Assembly: GCF_040117685.2 (NCBI RefSeq)
Contig: NZ_JBEDYP020000014.1
Location: 186,001-250,000, forward strand
Length of the DNA: 64,000 nt
From: Gracilimonas sp040117685
Lineage (GTDB): Bacteria > Bacteroidota > Rhodothermia > Balneolales > Balneolaceae
Direction of reading: 5' to 3'
Numbering within the stretch: the first letter of the stretch is position 1; every line of letters starts with the position of its first letter. Position numbers and translations under genes: made by a program. Below the pieces are notes generated by a model. That model did no database searches, was not told the DNA's origin, and was given only the letters and a program-made list of their open reading frames with translations. Shown piece by piece: positions 9,259 through 17,860 of the stretch.

Positions 9259-11070
9259 TTAGTTTTGAAATTCTTTTGAGACCTTGTTTCCGGCTTTATC
9301 TTTAATCTCAACAACAGCTGTATTTACCTTTTGGGGTTTAAAATCAGGCAGGTAGTAAATCAGTAACTCTTCTTCGTAATCGTATTCGGCAATACCCTGC
9401 TTTCCATTAACAAAAAACTTGGCCGATGATGACTCGATGCCGGTCAGCTTATCGATAACCCGTACGGAAGCCATCCATTTTCCATAATCGGTTTTATAGA
9501 TGTTAAAGTAAGAGATTTCCGGCGGGTCATTATCAGCTAAAACCGTAAGCTCGCCAAGTGCTGATGGCCGGGCGTGGATTGTTCTCCCTATCAATTCAGA
9601 TTCCACATAGCTTGTATCTCCATCAGAAGCATCGATAGTGAAAAGGCGATAATTATTGTCATCTTCAAAGTAATCTCCCAGAAAGAATTCCAGCCCGAAG
9701 TTGGATTTTGCGGGAAGCATCTCCGGTTGTATTGAAATCTTGATTTGTTCATTATCCATCTTATAGGAAGCAGCAACAGTCAGTGTATCGAAAAAGGCTT
9801 GATCACCAAATCGAAGCGTTAACTGCCGGTCGGGAGAAATTACTTTTTGAGAGCTCCCGGGCGTGATGCGGGCAAATTGTAACAGCTTTTTTGAAGAATC
9901 AATCCGAACAATGTGCTGAGATTCTTCCCACTTAAATCCAGAGTTGAGTTGTGTCAAATCCAGGGTGTTCTGAAGGTCAGGTGAGGCCCAGTTTTCAGCC
10001 CAGTACCATTCATCCGTATTAGGGGTTAGAGAAACCGATGAAGAATTTGAAAGTGTGTCCCGGACAAATGTTACAGTTGCTTTGGATGTATTGCCAAAGT
10101 AGTCTGAGGCAACGATTGTGTAAGTTTCTGCAGAATCCGAAAAGCTTATTTGAGCACTTTCTTTAGTGATCAGGTAGAAAGGATTATTACTCCCATCTTT
10201 ATGATATAAGCGTTGGTGCCCGCGTCGGGTTGATCCAAAAGGAGCAATCCTATCCAGAAACATTTCGTTGCTCTCATTATAATCAAAACGATTCAGTTCT
10301 TGATAAAATAAGGTATCCGAATCCTGAACCAATGCCAGTGAGTAAATCGCATAGGCATTATAAACATCATTGGCCCGGTCGTATACATTTACGGCCAATC
10401 CTGCTTTTCCGTTTAGTTTCACTTCTCCAAAATCGAACACTTCTTTGCTTTTGTCAGCCCTGATGTAATTGGAGATGGGCTGCCCATTCACCCGTGAGTT
10501 TTTTGTCAAAGGCTCAACAATAAGTGAAGAGAATACCGGAGGGAGGACGTCCTGGATAGATAAATTAGTTTTCAATGCATTGACCGGGGTTTCCAGTGAG
10601 TCCCGGATTTCAAAGTGGAGGTGGGGAGGACCAATTCCGGTCGATCCCGTATATCCAATTACAGCGCCTTGGTTTACTTGAATACCCAGAGTGTCGAGGA
10701 AGGCATCCATTTCAAAAGAGAAGTCCGGCAGCCTGATTGAGTCTGCAATAGACTGAAATTGATCGTTAAAACGCTGAAGGTGAGCATAAACGGTAAAGGT
10801 GCCATCCGGGTGCTTCAGATAGATAGCGTTTCCGTAACCGCGTTCTGTAACGAGTAATCTAAACAGGGTGCCTTCTCTGGAAGCAAACACTTTGTAGCCT
10901 TCTCTTCCCCAGGTTTTAATATCCAGTCCGGCATGAAAGTGAGCGGAGCGCGTTTCACCAAACGTTGAGCTCAGGTAATTGCCGGATGCTGATGGCCACA
11001 GGTATTCCTGTGCATGAACATTTGCAGCAGTTATGAAAAGTGAAAAGATGGCTATACTAAAAAATCGCAA
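9259..11070 (-). CDS. M23 family (LytM) metallopeptidase, secreted
   Basis: 603-aa protein with an N-terminal signal peptide ending near residue 20 (VHAQ) and a LytM/M23 domain at about residues 25-160. Zinc ligands H46 and D50 (HFHAGLDIKTWG) and H152 (HLHFEIRD) are present, with H97 (VYAHL) and H150 as the likely catalytic histidines. This is an active-type peptidoglycan endopeptidase. About 440 residues of beta-rich sequence follow, probably Ig-like, which is longer than in simple M23 enzymes. The start is TTG at 11068-11070: an in-frame stop lies two codons upstream and there is no ATG before the mature region. It begins 3 bp after the stop of the FAH-family gene, so the two are cotranscribed. 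Confidence 0.9.
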   Translation of the reverse strand: MRFFSIAIFSLFITAANVHAQEYLWPSASGNYLSSTFGETRSAHFHAGLDIKTWGREGYKVFASREGTLFRLLVTERGYGNAIYLKHPDGTFTVYAHLQRFNDQFQSIADSIRLPDFSFEMDAFLDTLGIQVNQGAVIGYTGSTGIGPPHLHFEIRDSLETPVNALKTNLSIQDVLPPVFSSLIVEPLTKNSRVNGQPISNYIRADKSKEVFDFGEVKLNGKAGLAVNVYDRANDVYNAYAIYSLALVQDSDTLFYQELNRFDYNESNEMFLDRIAPFGSTRRGHQRLYHKDGSNNPFYLITKESAQISFSDSAETYTIVASDYFGNTSKATVTFVRDTLSNSSSVSLTPNTDEWYWAENWASPDLQNTLDLTQLNSGFKWEESQHIVRIDSSKKLLQFARITPGSSQKVISPDRQLTLRFGDQAFFDTLTVAASYKMDNEQIKISIQPEMLPAKSNFGLEFFLGDYFEDDNNYRLFTIDASDGDTSYVESELIGRTIHARPSALGELTVLADNDPPEISYFNIYKTDYGKWMASVRVIDKLTGIESSSAKFFVNGKQGIAEYDYEEELLIYYLPDFKPQKVNTAVVEIKDKAGNKVSKEFQN

Positions 11071-11073
11071 AAC

Positions 11074-11727
11074 TTACCCGATATTCACCGTTAAGGATGA
11101 GGTTCCATTATTCAACAGCACTTCAAGCTTATCTCCTGATTCAACCGGCCCAACACCTTCGGGTGTACCGGTGAAAATGAGATCTCCGGGGTGAAGGGTG
11201 AAAATTCCCGAAAGAAAAGATATCAGGTTGGCTATCGGAAAAATCATTTCTGAAGAGTTGCCGTGCTGTTTAACAAAGCCATTATGAAAGAGCTTGATAT
11301 CTATGTCGGCCGGATCTGCAATGTCCTCTGCGGGCACGAAATTACTGATGGGCGCAAAATTGTCGAACCCTTTAGCAATAGTCCAGGGTTGTCCCTGCTT
11401 CTTGGAAATGGATTGAATATCCCGCGCCGTAAAATCAATGCCGGCTCCGTAACCGGCTACATAATTAAGGGCAGAGTCCTGGGCGATGCTTTTGCCTTCT
11501 TTGGAAATAGCTACTACAATCTCGGCTTCATGATGCACATCGTTGGTTTGAACAGGCAGCTCAATGGTAGCCTCATTGAAACAGATAGTGCCCCGTGGTT
11601 TAATGAAAACAAGAGGAATTTTAGGAACCTTATTTCCTAATTCTTTCGCATGCTGAGCATAGTTTCTGCCAATGCAATAGATGTTATTGACCGGGATTTC
11701 GAGGCCGGGAATGGTTGGATTTTTCAT
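11074..11727 (-). CDS. Fumarylacetoacetate hydrolase family protein
   Basis: 217-aa FAH-family enzyme. The family cleaves C-C bonds or decarboxylates beta-keto acids (fumarylpyruvate hydrolase, oxaloacetate decarboxylase and similar), using Mg2+. Family features seen: IYCIGRNYAQHAKEL at the N-terminus, a metal-binding HHEAEIVVAI segment, AKGFDNFAPIS and the C-terminal FTGTPEGVGPV motif. Length fits the short form. It is first in a two-gene unit with the M23 peptidase gene and lies downstream of the rpmA terminator. Substrate not predictable. Confidence 0.9.
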   Translation of the reverse strand: MKNPTIPGLEIPVNNIYCIGRNYAQHAKELGNKVPKIPLVFIKPRGTICFNEATIELPVQTNDVHHEAEIVVAISKEGKSIAQDSALNYVAGYGAGIDFTARDIQSISKKQGQPWTIAKGFDNFAPISNFVPAEDIADPADIDIKLFHNGFVKQHGNSSEMIFPIANLISFLSGIFTLHPGDLIFTGTPEGVGPVESGDKLEVLLNNGTSSLTVNIG

Positions 11728-11740
11728 ATCAGGAAGATAT

Positions 11741-11779
11741 AAAAAAGCCCCGCACTTAAATCAAAAAGAGCGGGGCTTT
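11741..11779 (-). terminator. Intrinsic terminator after rpmA
   Basis: Stem AAAGCCCCGC (11744-11753) with GCGGGGCTTT (11770-11779), 16-base loop, followed on the minus strand by a T run (complement of 11741-11746). It ends the rplU-rpmA transcript 21 bp past the rpmA stop codon. Confidence 0.9.
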
Positions 11780-11799
11780 AAATATTTTTAAAATGTAAA

Positions 11800-12057
11800 T
11801 CAGTTAATAGGATCTACATTCACGTGCTTTCGTCCGCCCGAGCGAACAGCAAAATTCACGGTTCCGTCAGAAGTTGCGAACAATGTGTCATCGCCGCCTC
11901 TTTTTACATTCTGACCGGGGTGAAATTTGGTTCCACGCTGTCTTACGATAATTCCTCCGGCACGCACAAATTCGCCACCGAATTTTTTAACACCCAACAT
12001 CTTTGGGTTTGAATCACGACCGTTTTTTGTTGAACCTTGACCTTTCTTATGTGCCAT
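11800..12057 (-). CDS. rpmA: 50S ribosomal protein bL27
   Basis: 85-aa bL27, which sits near the peptidyl-transferase centre of the large subunit. The N-terminus MAHKKGQGSTKNGRDSNPKM and the following GVKKFGGEFVRAGGIIVRQR segment are diagnostic. There is no Firmicutes-type cleaved N-terminal extension. It lies 26 bp downstream of rplU in the conserved rplU-rpmA order, ending in a strong terminator. Confidence 0.98.
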   Translation of the reverse strand: MAHKKGQGSTKNGRDSNPKMLGVKKFGGEFVRAGGIIVRQRGTKFHPGQNVKRGGDDTLFATSDGTVNFAVRSGGRKHVNVDPIN

Positions 12058-12083
12058 AACAGTAAGGGTTTAGTAATGAAAAT

Positions 12084-12599
12084 TTATGATAATGCTTCAA
12101 TCAGTTCGGCCTTTCTCATACTTGAGTATCCGGTAAGGCCTTTTTCTTTCGCCAAGTCTTTGAGTTCAGCAACTGTCATAGAATCTAAATCAACAGATTC
12201 TTCTTTTTTAGAAGCTGATTTTTTGGCTTCTGCTTTGGGAGCAGGAGCGTCATCTTTCTTAGCGGCTTTCTTTTTTGAAGTAGAACCCGAGGTAGAGATG
12301 CTCTCGATTTGAATCTGAGACATCACCTGACGGTGTCCATTAAGTTTCTGGTATCCTTTACGGCGTTTTTTCTTGAATACTAATACTTTGTCAGCTTTAA
12401 CCGTATCCAGGATCGTAGCGGAAATCTCAGCTCCTTCAACTACAGGAGTTCCAATATTAACATTTCCGTTGTCATCTTTAATCAGCAACACTTTATCAAA
12501 TGTAAGCTTCTTACCGTCGGCGTTTTGCTTATCCACAAACAGCACGTCGTTTTCTGCTACTTTGTATTGGTGTCCGCCGATTTCAACAATAGCGTACAT
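12084..12599 (-). CDS. rplU: 50S ribosomal protein bL21 with C-terminal SAP/Rho_N-like extension
   Basis: The first 100 or so residues are a normal bL21 (MYAIVEIGGHQYKV start, KRRKGYQKLNGHRQ RNA-binding motif). Usual bL21 is about 103 aa; this one is 171. The extra part is a Lys/Ala/Ser-rich linker (about residues 108-132) followed by a compact helix-turn-helix-like segment with the pattern TVAELKDLAKEKGL..YS.M.KAELIEAL, resembling SAP or Rho N-terminal domains that bind nucleic acid. First gene of the rplU-rpmA operon. A Bacteroidota-type -7 element TAGATTTG lies on the minus strand at 12672-12679, 73 bp upstream, but I see no matching -33 TTTG. Confidence 0.96.
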   Translation of the reverse strand: MYAIVEIGGHQYKVAENDVLFVDKQNADGKKLTFDKVLLIKDDNGNVNIGTPVVEGAEISATILDTVKADKVLVFKKKRRKGYQKLNGHRQVMSQIQIESISTSGSTSKKKAAKKDDAPAPKAEAKKSASKKEESVDLDSMTVAELKDLAKEKGLTGYSSMRKAELIEALS

Positions 12600-12737
12600 A
12601 ATCGATTAATTTCTTTCTTTGCGTTTAATTCAGAGCTTGAAAAGATAACGTTTAGATCAGACAAAACAAAGCAAATCTATACTGATAAATTCAGAAACTT
12701 CACTTAAATTTAGAGAAATGAAAATCAGGCAATAAAT

Positions 12738-12974
12738 ATGAAAAAGCTACCTTCGCTTCACGAACAGGCATTCAAGTATAAAAATACCAAAAGACTACAA
12801 AGAGACGGCGGCCGGGCATGGATCAAAGACTCTCAGCTGCATGAGGCGCGTAAAGATGCAAATGGTCGTTTCCTGACCATAGCCAATGAGTTAAAAGTGC
12901 CCAATAAGAAAACAACCATTTCAGATAAAAAGGACCTCCCCACTCATCTTAATGAAGATTCTCCTTTACCTTAG
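12738..12974 (+). CDS. Small hypothetical protein (78 aa)
   Basis: A short, highly charged, hydrophilic 78-aa reading frame with ATG at 12738. It has no signal peptide or membrane segment and no motif I recognise. It stands between rplU (divergent) and lexA (convergent, stop codons 1 bp apart). That it fills the space exactly and overlaps no gene supports it being real. The composition (about a third Lys/Arg/Asp/Glu) would suit a nucleic-acid-associated protein, but this is only a guess. Confidence 0.5.
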   Translation: MKKLPSLHEQAFKYKNTKRLQRDGGRAWIKDSQLHEARKDANGRFLTIANELKVPNKKTTISDKKDLPTHLNEDSPLP

Positions 12975-12975
12975 T

Positions 12976-13632
12976 TTAAGCTACTAATGGAATGGCCCGC
13001 TGAAATCCTTGTCGGTTTACGTGACCGATATACTTACCGATGATTCGTACTTCTTCGAATACATCCGGCTCAATGATAATGTCATCATACTCTTCGTTGG
13101 CGGGTTCCAGCCTCAGGCCGTTATCATCCCAGTAAATTTTCTTCAGGCTGGTTTCTCCATCATACAGAACGGCACCAATGTCTCCGTTTTTCACATCGGT
13201 ATCCATGAGGAGCACAAAATCTCCGTCATAGATTCCCACATCTTTCATACTGAAGCCGGTAACTCGTAAGGCAAACAGATCATCCAGATCGGGGAAAAGG
13301 GTATCGAGCGTAATACTGCCCAGATTTGCTTCAACGGCTTCCTGTAGTGATCCCGCAGCAATCAACCCGCGAACCGGGATGCCTTCCTGTTCTTCGGTTT
13401 CACCCAGGAGACTCTTTTTGTCAGAGGGTAAATCATATTCCTCATCATTTCTTTTAACTAAATAGCCTTTCTTCAGCAGCGCCTGTATATTTTGGGTCAC
13501 GCTGTTTGGAGATGCATACCCAAAGTGGTCGGCAATCTCACGATAGGTTGGCCACACTTCATTCTCTTTTTTATAGTCGACAATGAATGTGAAAAATTCG
13601 TGTTGTTTACGAGTCAAATGTGCATTATCCAT
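12976..13632 (-). CDS. lexA: LexA-type repressor / S24 autopeptidase
   Basis: 218-aa SOS repressor. The N-terminal winged helix (residues 1-62) has the LexA pattern PTYREIADHFGYASPNSVTQ. The cleavage bond is A93-G94 (GLIAAGSL). The serine-lysine dyad is S128 (GFSMKDVGI) and K164 (TSLKKIYW), equivalent to S119/K156 of E. coli LexA. All parts for RecA-stimulated self-cleavage are intact. Slightly longer than E. coli LexA (202 aa). It is divergent from the HEAT/cyclophilin gene, with only 50 bp between starts, so that gene may sit under LexA influence. I could not identify a LexA box with confidence. Confidence 0.92.
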   Translation of the reverse strand: MDNAHLTRKQHEFFTFIVDYKKENEVWPTYREIADHFGYASPNSVTQNIQALLKKGYLVKRNDEEYDLPSDKKSLLGETEEQEGIPVRGLIAAGSLQEAVEANLGSITLDTLFPDLDDLFALRVTGFSMKDVGIYDGDFVLLMDTDVKNGDIGAVLYDGETSLKKIYWDDNGLRLEPANEEYDDIIIEPDVFEEVRIIGKYIGHVNRQGFQRAIPLVA

Positions 13633-13682
13633 GGCGAAAGAAGTTTAATGTAAGAAACATGTGTAATAAACGGAGTTTGTCT

Positions 13683-15719
13683 ATGAAGTTCAATACTAAA
13701 TGTGTAAAAAGTATGTGTGTTTTGATGATGGTCACATTTTCGGCCTTCCTCACAACATCGTGTATGCAGGAAAGTGCATACTCTGAACTTTTAACGGATG
13801 AGTACCCGGAGCTGTACCGGCACGCTTTTGATCGTAATGCGGATTCTCTGTTAGCTTACACCGAACACCCGGATTCTTTTGTACAGGATCAAGCGTGGCG
13901 GGCGCTCATAAGTACGCCGGTTGAGGATATGGATGCGTTTCTGACCCAAGCCCAATATGCAAATACCGAATTGGGGTGGATGGCTTTGAGCGCACACGAG
14001 CTTACAGATGAACAATTGACCCGCCTGCACGATTTATGGAACCGAAGAGCTTCGATGAGAAAGGGGATCAGTAAGGTGCTGGGGCAACAGGGTAATCAGG
14101 AGTCTTTAGATCTGTTGGTTCATAATTTTGATGAAATTATTGGCCCTGATTCTGATTACGAGTATAACTCGGCCTTAGCTATGGGGCGATTGATGATGGA
14201 GCATGAAATGCCGGAATCATCCCGCCGGAGTATACTTCGATATGCTGCTGTCCTGGAAGAGGAGGATTTATACCGTGCCTATTTCTATGGACTCTACCGG
14301 GGAGATGAGATAATTGAAGACGAGCAAATCAGGACCAATATTTGGGAAGCGTATGAATGGGTGGAAAGTCCGTATATCCGGCAGTATGCACTGCGCATAG
14401 CTTTTAAAAGCGACGCAGAATGGACGCTTGAACGCCTGCCGGTGGAAGATATATCGGATATGAATGTGCAGCTTGCAGTGGAACTGGCAAACCAGGCTTC
14501 GAATGCCGGATGGAGCCCAAAACTCGAAGAGGTGTACACAAGGCTGCTTGATCATCCCAACCCCGTTGTGAATGAAGTGGCTTTGAACCGGATAGCCAAT
14601 CACCCCGAAAAAGAAGCCAATTTTGATGCGGTTATCAGTGCAAAAATAGTTGAGAATGAACAGAAAGAAGCATCGGTTCGTCTTTCCGGTATAATCGCAT
14701 TGAGTGAGGCAGATGAATACCTGAGCCTGGCAGAGTCTCTTTCCGGCGGGCAAGAATATTTGTTGATTAAGAAGTTACATATCTATCGACAAGCTTTGAA
14801 TGCTGATGAATTTCTGGAGAAGCTGGAAGAGTATGCCGGAAGTTCAAACAGGATGGAAGCTTTGTTTGCCGCCCAGGCCATGTCGGGGTGGTGGGCTGAT
14901 CTGGAGGAGAGCCAAAAAACTACAACTGTCGAAGAAAAGGTAAGAAACCTGGTCTTTGATTTACTTGAAAGGGGCGATCGCTCCATTACTTATATAGCGG
15001 CATCATTCATGAGAAATGCCGGGGTGATTGAAGATGAAGATTATACCCGAATTGAAGCAATGCTGGCCAACTATCAGCTGCCCGAAGACATTGAGGTGTA
15101 TCAAGCCATGGCCGGATTTTTTTATGAGCGTTTTCGTGATGAGGCCCAGATTTTGATTGATTCCCTGGCTGCAAAAGGAAACCCGGCCCTTAACTCCACA
15201 TTGGCAAATCAGGGTTGGGACGTACCGGATGCCGAAGCCGAACCTCCGACATTCAGAACTCCGGATTGGCAACGTTTGGCAGAGCTCGACTTTGAACCTG
15301 TCTGGGTACTGGAGACAGAAGAGGGAACCATTAAAATTGCTATGGACGTACTTTCTGCTCCTGCAACCATCTCTGGTATTGACAGCCTGACCCGTGCCGG
15401 GGCCTATGATTCCGTAGCTTTCCACCGCGTTGCACCGAACTTTGTGATACAGGGAGGAGATGTGGAAACAGGTGATGGATTTGGCGGCCCGGATTATGTT
15501 GTGCCAACCGAAGCTTCCGGAAAAGAATACCGACGGGGAATGGTGGGTATTGCAAGTGCGGGTACCGACACGGAAGGCAGTCAGTATTTTGTGATGCACG
15601 ACTGGGCACCGCATCTGAACGGGCGTTATACCATCATCGGTGAAGTGATTGAAGGAATGGACGTGGTAGACCGGATAATGGTGGGAGATAAAGTGTTGAA
15701 GGCTAGCTGGCAGAGATAA
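13683..15719 (+). CDS. Lipoprotein with HEAT-like repeats and C-terminal cyclophilin peptidyl-prolyl isomerase
   Basis: 678-aa protein. The start at 13683 is chosen because GGAG lies 8 bases upstream and the product then begins with a type II signal peptide (lipobox LTTSC); a longer frame from 13620 would overlap lexA. Residues about 40-510 are acidic helical repeats with HEAT-like spacing. Residues about 535-678 are a cyclophilin-type PPIase: EGTIKIAM, then FHRVAPNFVIQGGD with catalytic R582, then GSQYFVMHDWAPHLNGRYTIIG. Likely a periplasmic folding factor for exported proteins. The repeats could position substrate. The fusion is longer than simple PpiA-type enzymes (about 190 aa). Confidence 0.9.
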   Translation: MKFNTKCVKSMCVLMMVTFSAFLTTSCMQESAYSELLTDEYPELYRHAFDRNADSLLAYTEHPDSFVQDQAWRALISTPVEDMDAFLTQAQYANTELGWMALSAHELTDEQLTRLHDLWNRRASMRKGISKVLGQQGNQESLDLLVHNFDEIIGPDSDYEYNSALAMGRLMMEHEMPESSRRSILRYAAVLEEEDLYRAYFYGLYRGDEIIEDEQIRTNIWEAYEWVESPYIRQYALRIAFKSDAEWTLERLPVEDISDMNVQLAVELANQASNAGWSPKLEEVYTRLLDHPNPVVNEVALNRIANHPEKEANFDAVISAKIVENEQKEASVRLSGIIALSEADEYLSLAESLSGGQEYLLIKKLHIYRQALNADEFLEKLEEYAGSSNRMEALFAAQAMSGWWADLEESQKTTTVEEKVRNLVFDLLERGDRSITYIAASFMRNAGVIEDEDYTRIEAMLANYQLPEDIEVYQAMAGFFYERFRDEAQILIDSLAAKGNPALNSTLANQGWDVPDAEAEPPTFRTPDWQRLAELDFEPVWVLETEEGTIKIAMDVLSAPATISGIDSLTRAGAYDSVAFHRVAPNFVIQGGDVETGDGFGGPDYVVPTEASGKEYRRGMVGIASAGTDTEGSQYFVMHDWAPHLNGRYTIIGEVIEGMDVVDRIMVGDKVLKASWQR

Positions 15720-15721
15720 AA

Positions 15722-16177
15722 TTAGTCCGGGTCAGATAATTCTTTTCTGAAAATCCTTGGGAAAAGTAATCCATTTGCTAAACCAACCAGCGGGAACAGG
15801 ATCACTGCATCCAGCATACTGTACAGGTAAAAGACTTTGATATCGGATGTGTAATGATTCATATAAATAGCGGCAAGGCTTACAAAGAAAAGTCCCATCA
15901 AGGCAAAAATTTTGAGACTTTTCATAATATAACTTCCTTTGACCTGTGGATGGGCAATATAGAAAACCCAGGTTGCTGTTAACCACATCATGAAATTGTA
16001 GAATAAAGAAATGGCAAAATCTGTTGAAGAAAAATCATTATCAAAAACCTCGGGGTACTGAGGAAGCACAGCATGCATCGGCTCCATAAGCACCACGGCT
16101 TCGATAGGGCCTCCTATCAGATAACGCACTAAATTCAGAATAAATACAAGACCCAGAAATTTCAGAAAGATTTTCAT
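15722..16177 (-). CDS. Small integral membrane protein, unknown
   Basis: 151-aa protein with four predicted membrane helices (about residues 4-21, 52-74, 84-106 and 115-137). No conserved polar motif that I recognise. Convergent with the cyclophilin gene (stops 2 bp apart). Single-gene unit, 79 bp from the hydrolase gene upstream. Function unknown. Confidence 0.75.
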   Translation of the reverse strand: MKIFLKFLGLVFILNLVRYLIGGPIEAVVLMEPMHAVLPQYPEVFDNDFSSTDFAISLFYNFMMWLTATWVFYIAHPQVKGSYIMKSLKIFALMGLFFVSLAAIYMNHYTSDIKVFYLYSMLDAVILFPLVGLANGLLFPRIFRKELSDPD

Positions 16178-16256
16178 AATTCACTCCAAAATATGAGTTA
16201 TAAAAGCGGGTGAATTCTTTAATGAACTGAAATACAGCTAATTTTCAAAGAGTATT

Positions 16257-17279
16257 CTATAGGTTCTCAAAAACCCAGTCCTGGAAAACTTCTTTAAACC
16301 GGAAGGAGAAGTTTTTTTGAACACTCTGGCTTTCCTCGAGATAGTCATAGCACTTGGGCACTACATGGAAGAAATGGTTGGCACCGGCAATGGTATGAAC
16401 GGTAAAGTTGGAAGGGAGCGAGTCCGGATATATTTCCTGAAGACTTTCCATAGCCCAATCCGGGTACACCTGCCCGTCATTTTCCCCAAAAAGGAATAAA
16501 GACGGGATGTTGATGTCCCTGATATAGGTTTCAGGTTCAAACCCAACCTTCATGTTCATATGCCGCCACCGTTTGGTGAGAGGCAGTACCGAGACCCAGT
16601 TTTGGTGGGATTGTGCTTTTTGTACCGCCTTCCTGTATGCAGTGGTACTGTCTTGTCCGTTGCATACATATTCACTGTGATACTCATTAACCAGCTGCCT
16701 TGTAGGGTCGAAAGTTGGTCCGCCTAGGGAAGCCATAAGTTTAACCTGATCCGGTGAAGTGGCGGCTACAACCTGAGCCATCCAGCCGTCTTCACCCAGT
16801 CCTACAATTCCTATTCGGTCGGGGTCTACTTCCTTTCTTTGCTGTAAATATTGAATAGCTGCCTTGGCATCATCAGCGAAATCGGTTAACGAAGCGCGGC
16901 CCCATCGCCCGTCAGATTCACCGACACCGCGCGGATCGTAATAGAGAATACCGATGCCTGCCGGCGGGAAAACCGCTTCCAGGTTCTCCTGAATAAAAAT
17001 CTCTCGCTGTGGATGATGGTCTCCCCATTCATACATTCCTCCAGAAAACACAAGTACAGGGACATTTTCAGCTTTCTCAGGTAAAACCAGAGTGCCGTTC
17101 AAAACAATATCCCCGCTTTTGAAAACAACTTCTTCTCCTTGAGAAACGGAAGAGTTTTGGGCAAAGCTATGTAAGGGGAGTAGTGCACCAATTAATACAA
17201 GGCTAATGGTGGCAATTGTCACTCGCATCATGTTGAATAGTCTTTCTGGATGAAAATAGATATCGAACCTTGATTTCAT
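16257..17279 (-). CDS. Secreted alpha/beta-hydrolase-fold protein lacking the nucleophile serine
   Basis: 340 aa. A signal peptide (MMRVTIATISLVLIG...FAQ) begins at residue 17, so the start may be ATG at 17231. The longer start at 17279 overlaps the upstream stop as TAATG and could be coupled. The fold is clear: GTLVLPE strand, YYDPRGVGESDGRWG oxyanion region, acid-loop GENDGQVYPDW and a final GANHFF histidine. The nucleophile elbow reads IVGLGEDGWMAQ: the Ser expected in the usual GHSxGG is Gly (codon at 16794-16796, residue 162). Relatives are broad esterases/acyl hydrolases. This copy is probably catalytically altered or non-catalytic. Confidence 0.85.
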   Translation of the reverse strand: MKSRFDIYFHPERLFNMMRVTIATISLVLIGALLPLHSFAQNSSVSQGEEVVFKSGDIVLNGTLVLPEKAENVPVLVFSGGMYEWGDHHPQREIFIQENLEAVFPPAGIGILYYDPRGVGESDGRWGRASLTDFADDAKAAIQYLQQRKEVDPDRIGIVGLGEDGWMAQVVAATSPDQVKLMASLGGPTFDPTRQLVNEYHSEYVCNGQDSTTAYRKAVQKAQSHQNWVSVLPLTKRWRHMNMKVGFEPETYIRDINIPSLFLFGENDGQVYPDWAMESLQEIYPDSLPSNFTVHTIAGANHFFHVVPKCYDYLEESQSVQKNFSFRFKEVFQDWVFENL

Positions 17280-17776
17280 TAAAGTTGCGATTGAATACGC
17301 TCAAGTTGTTTCATGTGACGCTGGCTGTGAATAATACTGAAGTGAACCCACTCCATGCGGGTTAAATACCCAAAAACAGGATGTTTGTACTTCATGCATA
17401 GTTCTTCTTGCGGAAGTTCTTCAATGAGTTCAGCAATTTTATCCCTGTTATTGCGAAATTTACCGATCAGGTTTTCTTTTGTTTTTTCTCCTTCGGTGGG
17501 AAGGATAACACCGGAGGCTTCCATTTTGGCATCTGACTCGAGGAACCGCTTCCTCATATCAGGAAGGTAAGCATCAGGCTGTCGGTCGGTAAGCTGTTTG
17601 GTTTCTCCGGTAAATAATCGGGGTATTCCAAATTCAGAACGATATAGGTGTTCCAACACATCCGCTGCCGACCATGAGTCCGAATCGGGCTTTAGATTAA
17701 ATTGTGCATCGGTGAACTCGTTGACCTTGCCAACAAAGATATCGGTGTTTTCTAAAAGCTGATTTTTAAGCGTCAT
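17279..17776 (-). CDS. DinB family protein
   Basis: 165-aa DinB/YfiT-like four-helix protein. These metal-binding proteins include thiol-dependent transferases; most are uncharacterised. Seen: SWSAADVLEHLYRSE (first metal His), and the C-terminal MEWVHFSIIHSQRHMKQLERI motif supplying further histidines. The complete H...HxxxH set suggests metal binding is retained. Its stop codon overlaps the next start by one base (TAATG), so translation may be coupled to the downstream hydrolase-fold gene. Confidence 0.85.
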   Translation of the reverse strand: MTLKNQLLENTDIFVGKVNEFTDAQFNLKPDSDSWSAADVLEHLYRSEFGIPRLFTGETKQLTDRQPDAYLPDMRKRFLESDAKMEASGVILPTEGEKTKENLIGKFRNNRDKIAELIEELPQEELCMKYKHPVFGYLTRMEWVHFSIIHSQRHMKQLERIQSQL

Positions 17777-17860
17777 AGTAAAAGATAAATTGCCCGACTA
17801 AAGTAAACGAATGTTCTGAAAGATTCAGTAAAAGATCGTTTTGGAAGTAAACCATTCAAG

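Noticed and set aside
15003..15614. 203-aa open frame on the minus strand
   Set aside because: It is antisense to the well-supported cyclophilin region of the gene at 13683-15719 and shows no protein motif.
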